Assembly (NCBI GenBank): GCA_002298695.1
Contig: DBLB01000059.1
Location: 1-18,707 of the forward strand
From: Clostridiales bacterium UBA735
GTDB taxonomy: Bacteria > Bacillota > Clostridia > Oscillospirales > Oscillospiraceae
Direction of reading: 5' to 3'
Length of the DNA stretch: 18,707 bases
A model generated the notes under the pieces. It did no database searches and was not told the DNA's origin. It saw nothing but the letters and a program-made list of their open reading frames with translations. This document shows positions 7,618 to 14,533 of the stretch, in pieces. Each line of letters begins with the position of its first letter. Positions within the stretch are counted from its first letter, which is position 1. A program made the translations under genes and the position numbers.

Positions 7618-8574
7618 TTATTTTTGCAGCAGGTGGACGGCGAAGCCGCCGAAGTCTTCCTTCAGATACACGGCGATCAGACGCCCGCCCTTGTATTTGG
7701 CCGTTTCCATGTCGCACGCAAAGCCGCGCCGTTCAAGCTCTGCCATGGCCAGCTCGACGGAGTTCGTGCGGATGGCGATGTGGCCGTGTGTGCCGAGGTA
7801 CCTTGATTTCATGACCTCGATGCTTCCGGAGGCGAAGTTGGAGGAAGCGCCCTCCTTCACCGGAAGATCGAACGCGCGGCAGAGCGTTTCGCAGAGCGCG
7901 AGCGACGCCTCACCGTTTTCGCAGTTCACGCCGATGTGCGCCACCTCAAAGCCGAGCGCAGCCGCTCTGGCCTGCCGGCAGAGGTCGGTGATCTTTTCAA
8001 AGTTTCCGGCGGCGATGTCCGCCTTCGGGCAGACCCAGCTGCCGCCGACGGCGTGGACAAACGGCGCGGCGAGGAATTCTCCGAGGTTCTGGCCGTTGAC
8101 GCCGCCGGTCGGAATGAATTTGACGCCGCCGAACGGGCCGGACAGGGCCTTCATCGCGGCCAGACCGCCATAGATGTTGGCGGGGAAGAACTTGAGCACG
8201 TGCAGGCCGTAGCGCTGCGCGGCAAGAATTTCCGTCGGGGTGACGCAGCCGGGCGTAACGGCCACGCCGTGCTCTACGCAGTGGCGGACAACTTCTTCGT
8301 TGAAGCCGGGCTCCACGATGAACTGCGCGCCGCAGTCCAGCGCGGTGCGGCACTGGTCGAGCGTGTTGACGGTGCCTGCGCCGACGAGCATTTCGGGGCA
8401 CTGCCCGGCGACGGCACGGATGGCGTCGGCCGCAGCCGCGGTGCGGAACGTGATCTCCATCACGTCAACGCCGCCGGCCAGCAGCGCGCGGGCCGTGGGG
8501 ACGGCGTCTGCGGCGTTGTCCAGCACAACAACGGGGACAATGCCGCAGCGGAGCATGCGATTCAGAGCATCCAT
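7618..8574 (-). CDS. eda: KDPG aldolase fused to a C-terminal VOC (glyoxalase-fold) domain
   Basis: A 318-residue protein, about 100 longer than a standard KDPG/KHG aldolase. Residues 1-205 are the class I aldolase: Glu40 in [13 protein letters not shown] at 65-69, the Schiff-base Lys128 in [11 protein letters not shown], and TGGVN at 156-160. It cleaves KDPG to pyruvate and glyceraldehyde-3-phosphate, and may also act on 4-hydroxy-2-oxoglutarate. Residues about 208-318 form a VOC-type half, with His213 in VAHIGVN, Glu253 in GSIEVM, His265 in GHIAIRTNS and His314 near the end, which could bind a metal. The SD TGAGGAGG overlaps the stop of the upstream gene. The VOC part may be catalytic, for example an epimerase acting on the imported acid, or only structural. 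Confidence 0.92.
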   Translation of the reverse strand: MDALNRMLRCGIVPVVVLDNAADAVPTARALLAGGVDVMEITFRTAAAADAIRAVAGQCPEMLVGAGTVNTLDQCRTALDCGAQFIVEPGFNEEVVRHCVEHGVAVTPGCVTPTEILAAQRYGLHVLKFFPANIYGGLAAMKALSGPFGGVKFIPTGGVNGQNLGEFLAAPFVHAVGGSWVCPKADIAAGNFEKITDLCRQARAAALGFEVAHIGVNCENGEASLALCETLCRAFDLPVKEGASSNFASGSIEVMKSRYLGTHGHIAIRTNSVELAMAELERRGFACDMETAKYKGGRLIAVYLKEDFGGFAVHLLQK

Positions 8575-8585
8575 GGCGCGCCTCC

Positions 8586-9641
8586 TCAGTCAAACAGGGG
8601 CAGCGGAAGCCCGGTTTCTTCGGCCAGCGCCCGGATGGACTGCTCGACCTCGGGCGGCAGCGTGATGCCCTCCGCGCTGGCCTTGCGCTGCTTTTCCCAT
8701 TCGATCTCGCCCGGGACGAAGATCTTGCCGCCGGCCGCGGTGGGCGCGGCATGGAGCTTTTCGCTCAGCGCCTCCACGCGCTCGGCAACCGGCTGCTCCA
8801 TGCCGAACAGCGCCGGGTTGATCGCGATGAACACGTGGCTGACGTTGTTTTTCTTTTCCGGTTCGAAGCACCAGCTGACGATCTCGCCGCTGGCGCTCGT
8901 CGGGCCGCCGGAGAGAATGGCGGTCAGCAGCTCGACAAGGACGGCCAGGCCGTAGCCCTTGTGCGCGCCCATGGGCTGCATGGCGCCCTCCTCGGGGTAG
9001 TGGCTGGGGTCGGTGGTGGGCAGGCCGTCCTTGTCCACGATCCAGGTGGGCGGGATCTGGCGGCCGTCCTTGCGGGCCTGTACGACCTTCAGCGAGGCGA
9101 CGTTGCTCAGCGCGATGTCGAGAAAGACGCTCGGCTCGCTGACAGACGGTGCGGCGTAGGCCACGGGGTCATTGCCGAGCACCATGCCCTTTGCGCCGGG
9201 GATGGTCATATTGGGATCGACATTGCTCATGGCAAGGCCGATCATGCCGCGCTTGGCGGCCATGTTGACATAGTAGCTGGCCGCGCCGAAGTGGCAGCTG
9301 TGGCGCACGGTCACAAGCGCAATGCCGGACTGCGCAGCCTTGCCGCAGGCAAGCTGCATCGCCTTGCAGGACGTCACCATGCCGAGCGCGTTGTGCGCGT
9401 CGGCGACGGCGTAGGCCGGGCCTTCGGCCACGATCTCAAATTTTCCGTGCAGGTCGAGGCCGCCGACGGCCGCCTTGTGCAGATAACCCGAAAGATTTTT
9501 GCTGCCGTGGGTGTGCAGGCCATAGGCGTCCGTTTCCGTCAGAACGTCGGCTGCCATTGCGGCCTCGGCGGCATCCATGCCGGCGCGGCACAGCGCATCC
9601 CGGCAGAAGTTTTTCAGATCAGAAATATGAATTTTGCTCAC
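8586..9641 (-). CDS. Ldh2-family NAD(P)-dependent oxidoreductase (malate/lactate/2,3-diketogulonate reductase type)
   Basis: A 351-residue member of the Ldh2/YlbC/DlgD family, which interconverts 2-hydroxy acids and 2-oxo acids with NAD(P)H. Family features are THGSKNLSGYL with His45 as the likely catalytic residue, GMVTSCKAMQLA at 87-98, HFGAASYY at 117-124, KGMVLGNDPVAYAAP and MGAHKGYGLA. The start codon is GTG (MSKIHISDLKNF) with GAGAGGG upstream; an out-of-frame ATG nearby runs straight into a stop. It is the first gene of the operon, after a leader of roughly 150 bases. In this context it probably oxidises or reduces a sugar-acid intermediate on the way to KDG. The exact substrate cannot be read from the sequence. 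Confidence 0.9.
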   Translation of the reverse strand: MSKIHISDLKNFCRDALCRAGMDAAEAAMAADVLTETDAYGLHTHGSKNLSGYLHKAAVGGLDLHGKFEIVAEGPAYAVADAHNALGMVTSCKAMQLACGKAAQSGIALVTVRHSCHFGAASYYVNMAAKRGMIGLAMSNVDPNMTIPGAKGMVLGNDPVAYAAPSVSEPSVFLDIALSNVASLKVVQARKDGRQIPPTWIVDKDGLPTTDPSHYPEEGAMQPMGAHKGYGLAVLVELLTAILSGGPTSASGEIVSWCFEPEKKNNVSHVFIAINPALFGMEQPVAERVEALSEKLHAAPTAAGGKIFVPGEIEWEKQRKASAEGITLPPEVEQSIRALAEETGLPLPLFD

Positions 9642-9752
9642 TGTTGCATCCCTCTCTCACATATCAGTCGGTCCCGATCAGGCTGTGTGCACGGCAGCCG
9701 GGCCGTTTGCAGGTTTTCCGGCAGACGGCGCCTCTGAGACGCTTCCCATAAT

Positions 9753-9785
9753 TCCGTATATACGAACATTATTCTTATATCCGGA
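9753..9785. promoter_or_regulatory. Two similar near-palindromes, candidate operators of the IclR-type regulator
   Basis: TCCGTATATACGAA (9753-9766) contains the perfect 10-base palindrome CGTATATACG. Its neighbour at 9772-9785, read on the minus strand, is TCCGGATATAAGAA and matches it at 12 of 14 positions. The centres are 19 bases apart, and both lie just downstream of the predicted -10 region of the catabolic operon. Binding there would block transcription. Assignment to the divergent IclR-family protein is inferred from position only. Confidence 0.5.
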
Positions 9786-9824
9786 TTATAGTTCAAAGAT
9801 ACCATTTGACGCACTTGTTGTCAA
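9785..9824 (-). promoter_or_regulatory. Predicted promoter of the catabolic operon
   Basis: On the minus strand TTGACA (9824-9819) is followed after 17 bases by TATCTT (9801-9796), a 6/6 and 4/6 match to the sigma-A consensus. A perfect TATAAT also occurs at 9790-9785, but at a poor distance from any good -35. The -35 hexamer lies in the small palindrome GTTGACAAC. The leader to the GTG start would be about 150 bases. Confidence 0.55.
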
Positions 9825-9939
9825 CATAGAATTGTGAGATTTGTCGAATCTATGAAAAAGGGCAGACAGTGTTTGTGCAAATTTACAGGGAATACGCGGT
9901 TTTAATTGCATCGAATCCTGCAAAAATTTTCACGGATAT

Positions 9940-9968
9940 TTGACTTTACCGGATCCGTCCGCTATAAT
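9940..9968 (+). promoter_or_regulatory. Sigma-A promoter of the IclR-family regulator
   Basis: TTGACT (9940-9945), a 17-base spacer and a perfect TATAAT (9963-9968) lie 37 bases before the TTG start. This is one of the best promoter matches in the window. CACGGATATTTGAC (9931-9944) overlaps the -35 and weakly resembles the candidate operators, so autoregulation is possible. Confidence 0.8.
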
Positions 9969-10005
9969 AGTGGAAAAATGTGATAAATCGAACGGGGTGT
10001 AACGG

Positions 10006-10797
10006 TTGCATTTGAACAACACGCTGCTGAAAACGATGTCCATCCTCCGGCTTCTGGCCGGACAGGAGGAGGGGCTGACGCTGACAGAGATCTGCGAGGC
10101 GCTCTCCCTGCCCAAAAGCTCGGCCTTTGATATTTTGCAGACGCTGGCCCACGAGGGCTATCTCGAGATCAGCGGCCGGCGCACGCCGGCTTACCATCTG
10201 GGGCTGGAAGCGTTCCGCATCGGCAGTGCCTATCTCAACAGCGTGGATCTGAACAGTGCGGCAGCGCCGATCCTCTCTTCGCTCTGCCAGGAGATCAACG
10301 AGACCGTCTTCATGTCGGTGCGCAGCGGCGCGCACGACCTGGTGTACGTGCTGAAATACCTGTCGCAGTCGGAGCTCCAGACGGTCTCCACCGTCGGCAC
10401 GGTGCGCGGCCTGCTCGAAGTGGCGATGGGAAAGGCCATTCTGGCCGCCCTGCCGAATGCGCAGGCGCTCGAGGCCGTGACGCCGGATATGTACCAGAGC
10501 TGCAGCGTCGCCTCCATCCGCGACCCGGCGTCGCTGATCGACTTTCTGGACGAGGTGCGGTACGTGGGCTACGTCGTGGACGGGACGAGCGAAAACTCCT
10601 TCCCTGTCCGTCCGGTGGCCGCACCGATTCTGGATGCAAACAACACAGTCCTCGGAGCGGCGAGCGTCGTGTCCGTCTCAGCCTGCAACTCCGACGAACG
10701 GCTGAAGGAGCTCGGCGGGATCATCCAGCGGACGTCGCTGCAGATCTCGCAGCGTCTCGGCTATCTCGGAGACGATTTGTACGCGCAGGCCCGGTAG
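10006..10797 (+). CDS. IclR-family transcriptional regulator
   Basis: A 263-residue regulator with the IclR layout: an N-terminal winged helix-turn-helix (about 1-65, with LTLTEICEALSLPKSSAFDILQTLAHEGYLE) and a C-terminal effector-binding domain (about 75-250). The start codon is TTG (protein MHLNNTLLKTMSILRLL), with GGGGTG six bases upstream; a second TTG two codons later is also possible. The effector domain includes GTVRGLLEVAMGKAILAALP and SENSFPVRPVAAPILDANN, typical of the family. It is divergent from the catabolic operon, so it is probably the local regulator, sensing the substrate or a KDG-pathway intermediate. IclR proteins may repress or activate. The gene ends at a bidirectional terminator. 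Confidence 0.95.
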   Translation: MHLNNTLLKTMSILRLLAGQEEGLTLTEICEALSLPKSSAFDILQTLAHEGYLEISGRRTPAYHLGLEAFRIGSAYLNSVDLNSAAAPILSSLCQEINETVFMSVRSGAHDLVYVLKYLSQSELQTVSTVGTVRGLLEVAMGKAILAALPNAQALEAVTPDMYQSCSVASIRDPASLIDFLDEVRYVGYVVDGTSENSFPVRPVAAPILDANNTVLGAASVVSVSACNSDERLKELGGIIQRTSLQISQRLGYLGDDLYAQAR

Positions 10798-10809
10798 GAG
10801 TTCAAAATA

Positions 10810-10851
10810 AAAGCGCACCGCGGAAGCTTTCAGCTTTGCGGTGCGCTTTTT
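10810..10851. terminator. Bidirectional intrinsic terminator between convergent genes
   Basis: GCGCACCGC (10813-10821) pairs with GCGGTGCGC (10838-10846). The plus strand continues with TTTTT and the minus strand with TTTTATTTT, so it can end both the iclR-type and the exonuclease transcripts. The exonuclease stop codon (10830-10832) lies in the loop, so its last codons form one arm of the stem. Confidence 0.85.
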
Positions 10852-11804
10852 GGTGCTGGTTTTTTCCTGCGGCGCCGCGGACGGCGGCGGGGCGCGGAAG
10901 CAAGCTTTTCATAGGCAGTGTTCAATTCCTCGCTCGGCTCATAGACGAGACGGTTGACGCGAAGCGTGCCGTCGTTTGCTGGCACGAGGCGGACGCGGAG
11001 ATAAAATTCCCCGTCCTCCGGGCAGGAGGCCATCGTAAAGAAGCGGCGGCCCGGCTGGGAATACCACTTCCCGGCGTGCATGGAACAGCCGCAGACCGGA
11101 CAGAGATTGTCCCGCCCGCTCATGGCGGCGAGCGCCTGCTGCTTGTCCGCGAAGCCGTGGTGGACACTGCGGGCAATACAGCCGGGCAGCTCCGCGCCGT
11201 GGAATCCGTTTTCGTGGTCGCGCAGCGACTGCTCATAGGCGGCGATGCCGTCCGCAAGGTTCAGCCGCGCACAGATGAGCGCCGTGTGATACGCGTCGCC
11301 GAGCGCGTCGTGCGCCGGGCGGCTCGGTTCGATGTGCATAAGCTCCAGCGCGGTCTTCAGCGCCTTCTGGTTGCTCGAACCGTCGGTCTGCGCGTTGAAG
11401 ATCAGCTGCGCGTTGTACCAGCGATCCGCCCAGCCGGACTCCATGCCGTGGACGGCGAGATTTTCCCGCAGCACCGCGATATCGTCGAATCCCCAGGTCA
11501 GGATCGTAATCCCCTCGCCGCACCATGCGCGGAACTGCGCAATGGCCTCGGCAAAGGGAATGCCATGCTCGCGGAGCACGCTGTCACGGATGCCGGTGAG
11601 CTTGGCGACCTTGCTGTTCATTTTTTTGAAGTATTTCGGCCGGATCAGCACCTGAAATTCGTCTCCGACCTCCTGCGCCGCGCTCATGCGTACCGCGCCG
11701 ATCTGCACGATCTCGCCGCGCATGGGACTCGGCAGCGGCTGCCGCGCCGCGCTCGAACCAGGCCATGCCTGATTCCACTCCATATCCAGAATGATGTACT
11801 GCAT
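10830..11804 (-). CDS. DEDDh 3'-5' exonuclease-family protein with a C-terminal cysteine cluster and basic tail
   Basis: A 324-residue protein. The ATG giving MQYIILDMEWNQ is preceded by AGGGAGAGAG; a longer in-frame extension upstream is rejected. The N-terminal half is a DnaQ/ERI1-like exonuclease fold with all five residues: Asp7 and Glu9 in LDMEW, Asp107 (or 108) in WGFDD, and His155 and Asp160 in HDALGDAYHTAL. It should bind two metal ions and remove nucleotides from the 3' end of DNA or RNA. Residues 225-251 contain CPVCGC and a later CPEDGE, a possible zinc-binding knot. The last 20 residues are Arg/Lys-rich, which suggests nucleic-acid contact. It is related to sporulation-inhibitor KapD-like and ERI1-like exonucleases. 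Substrate unknown; monocistronic. Confidence 0.85.
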   Translation of the reverse strand: MQYIILDMEWNQAWPGSSAARQPLPSPMRGEIVQIGAVRMSAAQEVGDEFQVLIRPKYFKKMNSKVAKLTGIRDSVLREHGIPFAEAIAQFRAWCGEGITILTWGFDDIAVLRENLAVHGMESGWADRWYNAQLIFNAQTDGSSNQKALKTALELMHIEPSRPAHDALGDAYHTALICARLNLADGIAAYEQSLRDHENGFHGAELPGCIARSVHHGFADKQQALAAMSGRDNLCPVCGCSMHAGKWYSQPGRRFFTMASCPEDGEFYLRVRLVPANDGTLRVNRLVYEPSEELNTAYEKLASAPRRRPRRRRKKPAPKSAPQS

Positions 11805-11833
11805 AATCTCTCTCCCTCTGTCGTTCAAGGGAT

Positions 11834-11862
11834 ATCGTACCACAATCCCGGCCCAGTGTAAA
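11834..11862 (-). promoter_or_regulatory. Promoter of the exonuclease gene
   Basis: On the minus strand TTTACA (11862-11857), a 17-base spacer and TACGAT (11839-11834) form a good sigma-A promoter about 30 bases before the ATG at 11804. No equally convincing promoter was found for the divergent amidase gene in the same 108-base gap. Confidence 0.65.
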
Positions 11863-11912
11863 CAAAAATTCCTGTCCGGCATAGGCTGAACAGAAAAGGA
11901 GCGATGATTTTT

Positions 11913-12677
11913 ATGCCATTTTTATTTCTCAGCCCATCCACACAGGATTTCAACCCCTACGTCACAAACGGCAACGAGCAATTCTGGATGAACCGCATCG
12001 CCGACGAAATGGAACCGTATCTGCGCGCCTCCGGCATCAATTTCACGCGCAACAATCCCGCCGGGAGCGCCGCGCAGTCTATCCGCGATTCCAACGCCGG
12101 GGACTACGACTTCCATCTGTCCCTGCACTCGAACGCCTCGCCGGAGGCCAGCGCAGGCCGCGCGCGCGGCGTCGACATCTACTACAGCCCGATCAGCGAA
12201 CCGGGTCTGCGCATGGCGACAATTATCGTCGATAACCTCAAGCCCATCTATCCGCTGCCGGACAAGGTGCGGGCGCTGACAACAGTGACGATCGGCGAAG
12301 TGCGGCGGACGCGGGCCCCGGCAGTGCTCTGTGAGCTCGGCTACCACGACAACGTCGAGGACGAAGCCTGGATCACCGGAAACGCGGAACCCATTGCCGC
12401 AGCGCTGGCCGAATCCGTCTGCGAATACTTCGGCCTCCCCTTCCTCCGGCCAGCCGAACGGCGCGAGGGCACCGTCGTCCTGACCTCCGGCGCGCTGAAC
12501 CTGCGCGCCGCGCCGAGCTACGCCGCGCCGGTGTATCTTCAGATTCCGAACGGTGAGACCATCACCGTCTGGGGCGAATACGACAACTGGTACGTTGTCG
12601 AGTACGACGGCACCTTCGGGTATGTCCGCAGCGAATACCTCCGCCTTTCCGGCGAGACCGTCATCCAGCCGCGCTGA
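11913..12677 (+). CDS. N-acetylmuramoyl-L-alanine amidase (Amidase_3-like) with a C-terminal SH3b domain
   Basis: A 254-residue protein starting MPFLFLSPSTQDFNPYV. This ATG is preferred over the one at 11904 because AAAAGGAG lies only two bases before the earlier ATG. Residues 1-176 resemble zinc amidases that cut the bond between muramic acid and L-alanine of peptidoglycan: Glu22, FHLSLHSNAS with His72, and LCELGYHDN with Glu131 as the likely catalytic base. The usual first zinc histidine (DPGHGG) is absent; the equivalent stretch is LSPSTQDF. Residues about 187-247 form a bacterial SH3 domain (LNLRAAPS, GETITVWGEYDNWYVVEYDGTFGYV) that usually binds cell wall. There is no obvious signal peptide, so export or an intracellular (spore-related) role is unclear. 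Confidence 0.85.
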   Translation: MPFLFLSPSTQDFNPYVTNGNEQFWMNRIADEMEPYLRASGINFTRNNPAGSAAQSIRDSNAGDYDFHLSLHSNASPEASAGRARGVDIYYSPISEPGLRMATIIVDNLKPIYPLPDKVRALTTVTIGEVRRTRAPAVLCELGYHDNVEDEAWITGNAEPIAAALAESVCEYFGLPFLRPAERREGTVVLTSGALNLRAAPSYAAPVYLQIPNGETITVWGEYDNWYVVEYDGTFGYVRSEYLRLSGETVIQPR

Positions 12678-12696
12678 ATCTCTGTCCCCGGCGTTC

Positions 12697-12760
12697 CGAC
12701 ACACAGCCAGCGCCCCGGAGCACTGCTCCGGGGCGCGCAGCGTGTCGAAAAAGTCTTTTC
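12697..12760 (+). terminator. Terminator-like hairpin after the amidase gene
   Basis: GCGCCCCGGAGC (12710-12721) pairs perfectly with GCTCCGGGGCGC (12725-12736). CGACAC/GTGTCG (12697-12702 with 12742-12747) can close a larger outer stem. The tail GAAAAAGTCTTTT contains only a short, delayed T-run, so termination strength is uncertain. Confidence 0.55.
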
Positions 12761-12776
12761 GCCCCGCTGCCCGTCC

Positions 12777-12807
12777 AGATTTTCAAACTTGAAAAGTTTG
12801 AAAATCT
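12777..12807. repeat. AT-rich perfect palindrome (14-bp arms)
   Basis: AGATTTTCAAACTT (12777-12790) and AAGTTTGAAAATCT (12794-12807) pair completely around GAA. The base composition differs sharply from the surroundings. It could be an operator, a repeat unit or part of a terminator cluster. Confidence 0.65.
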
Positions 12808-12821
12808 GTCTGATTGAACGC

Positions 12822-12844
12822 GAAGGGGGCTTTTTGCCCCCTTC
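12822..12844. terminator. GC-rich hairpin with a T5 loop
   Basis: GAAGGGGGC (12822-12830) pairs with GCCCCCTTC (12836-12844) around TTTTT. There is no U-tract after it, so the terminator role is tentative. Confidence 0.4.
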
Positions 12845-12900
12845 TCCATTCCCCCGCTGCTCTATCTCAGAGCTGCATTTCATGGCTTTTGCAGCCTCAA

Positions 12901-12930
12901 CGCCCGCCATCCGGCGGGCGTTTCTATTTC
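12901..12930 (+). terminator. Intrinsic terminator before the envelope operon
   Basis: CGCCCGCC (12901-12908) pairs with GGCGGGCG (12913-12920) and is followed directly by TTTCTATTTC. It is the best plus-strand terminator in the spacer and insulates the downstream operon. Confidence 0.7.
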
Positions 12931-12956
12931 GTCCCGCGCACGTTCCTGACTGCGTG

Positions 12957-12985
12957 TTTACTTTTCCGCGTCCTTGTGGTACAAT
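12957..12985 (+). promoter_or_regulatory. Promoter of the dlt-like envelope operon
   Basis: TTTACT (12957-12962), a 17-base spacer and TACAAT (12980-12985), with an extended -10 TG at 12977-12978. The first gene starts 27 bases later, after GAGGAG (12999-13004). Confidence 0.8.
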
Positions 12986-13012
12986 AAGTGATCATAATGA
13001 GGAGTGTGCCCT

Positions 13013-14533
13013 ATGCAGAAAAACGTGCTGGAATATCTGGAAGCCTCCGCGCAGCGCTGCCCGGAAAAGATCGCCTTTGCCGACGGCGCACGCAGCTTTA
13101 CGTATGCGCAGCTGCTCGCCAGCGCCAAAGGTCTTGGCACACATCTGGCCGGAACGGCCCCCTGTCTGCGCCGCCCCGTCGCGGTACTCATCGGCCGCAC
13201 TGCGGAGAGCATCGCGGCCATGCAGGGCGTGCTCTACGCCGGCGGCTGTTACGTCCCGATCGACGACCACATGCCGGAGGCGCGTATGCGCAAGATCTTC
13301 GAACAGGTACGCCCCGCCGCCATCGTCTTTGCCGAGGCCAACCGCGCCGCGGCCGAGCTGGTCGCCGACTGCGCGCCGCTCGTTTTCATGGAGGATGGCT
13401 TTCAGACCAAACCTGACGAGGCGCTCCTCACTGCCCTTCGCGAACAGGTCATCGACCTCGACCCGCTCTATCTGCTCTTCACCTCCGGCTCCACCGGCAC
13501 GCCCAAGGGCATCGTCATCCCACACCGCGCGATGATCGACTTTGCCGACTGGATGAGCGAATTCTGCGGCTACACCGAGGACGATGTCTTCGGCAATCAG
13601 GCGCCGTTCTATTTTGACCTCTCCTGCAAGGACGTCTACCAGACGCTCCGCCTCGGCGCGACGTGCCGCATTTTTGATAAGAAATTCTTCACCTTCCCGA
13701 TGCTCCTGCTGCAGGAGATGGAGCGGGCGGGCGTCACCGCCATCAACTGGGCGACCTCAGCGTTCCATCTCGTCGCCAGCTCCGGCGCACTCGAAAAATA
13801 CGCGCCCACCACATTGAAAAAGGCCGCCCTCGGCGGCGAAGCGCTCCAGGCGCGCTACGTCAACGCCTGGAAGGCCGCCGTCCCCGGCCTCTCGGTCGTC
13901 AATATGTACGGCCCGACGGAGACGACCGTCGACTGTACCGCCATACACCTCACGCGCGACTATCGCGACGACGAAGCCATCCCCATCGGCACGGCCTGCC
14001 GCAACATGCAGATCCTGCTGCTCGGCGAGGACGGCCAGCCCGTTGAGCCGGGTCAGCCGGGCGAGATCTGCGTCCGCGGCACCGGCGTTGCCAGCGGCTA
14101 CTTCGGCGACCCGGAAAAGTCCGACGCGGTCTTCATTCAAAACCCCTGCAACCCCTACTTCCGCGACATTCTCTATAAAACAGGCGACCTCGCCGTCCAG
14201 CGCGAGGACGGTCTGCTCTACTTCCTCTCCCGCCGCGACGGCCAGATCAAGCACATGGGCTATCGCATCGAGCTCGGCGAAATTGAGGTCGCCCTGCACA
14301 GCGTCCCCGGCATCCGCGCCGCCGCCTGCCTCTTCGATCAGTCGCGCGACCGCATCCTCTGCATCTATGCCGGTTCGCCCGACAGTGCGGAGCTGGCGAA
14401 AGCCATGCGGAAGCTTGTGCCGAAATACATGCTCCCGAACATCTATGAAAAGCTCGACGCGCTGCCCTACAACGCCAACGGCAAGATCGACCGGGTGCAG
14501 CTGAAGGAGCGATACCTGCATGCAGAAAATTGA
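13013..14533 (+). CDS. DltA-like amino-acid adenylation enzyme (carrier-protein ligase)
   Basis: A 506-residue ANL-superfamily adenylating enzyme starting at the ATG eight bases after GAGGAG (MQKNVLEYLEASAQRCP). Core motifs are complete: TSGSTGTPKG (157-166), NMYGPTET (297-304), YKTGDL (388-393), a hinge near DGQIKHMGYRIELGEIEVAL, and Lys491 in NGKIDR. It should activate an amino acid as adenylate and load it on the carrier protein encoded two genes downstream. NQAPFYFDLSCKDVYQ (195-210) matches DltA around its substrate-binding Asp. The CGE triplet of characterised DltA is GGE here (Gly274). D-alanine is the default expectation, but that substitution could change selectivity. The 3' end overlaps the next gene by 14 bases. 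Confidence 0.9.
   Translation: MQKNVLEYLEASAQRCPEKIAFADGARSFTYAQLLASAKGLGTHLAGTAPCLRRPVAVLIGRTAESIAAMQGVLYAGGCYVPIDDHMPEARMRKIFEQVRPAAIVFAEANRAAAELVADCAPLVFMEDGFQTKPDEALLTALREQVIDLDPLYLLFTSGSTGTPKGIVIPHRAMIDFADWMSEFCGYTEDDVFGNQAPFYFDLSCKDVYQTLRLGATCRIFDKKFFTFPMLLLQEMERAGVTAINWATSAFHLVASSGALEKYAPTTLKKAALGGEALQARYVNAWKAAVPGLSVVNMYGPTETTVDCTAIHLTRDYRDDEAIPIGTACRNMQILLLGEDGQPVEPGQPGEICVRGTGVASGYFGDPEKSDAVFIQNPCNPYFRDILYKTGDLAVQREDGLLYFLSRRDGQIKHMGYRIELGEIEVALHSVPGIRAAACLFDQSRDRILCIYAGSPDSAELAKAMRKLVPKYMLPNIYEKLDALPYNANGKIDRVQLKERYLHAEN

Larger units (their letters stand above)
12678..13012. other. Hairpin-rich intergenic spacer
   Basis: This 335-base stretch has no convincing gene; the short frames in it lack SDs. 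It holds four successive hairpins, each listed separately, and the promoter of the next operon. The succession of unrelated stems, one AT-rich in a GC-rich setting, suggests several terminators or a dispersed palindromic repeat. Confidence 0.6.

Noticed and set aside
3162..7814. Long plus-strand frames opposite dctP, UroD-like genes 2 and 3, and kdgK
   Set aside because: They have low-complexity Asp/Val/His/Arg composition, no SDs or domains, and are fully antisense to conserved genes.
9785..9790. TATAAT as the main -10 of the catabolic operon
   Set aside because: It lies 28 bases from the consensus TTGACA and has no good -35 at 17 bases; TATCTT at the right spacing is the better candidate, though a start-site map could reverse this.
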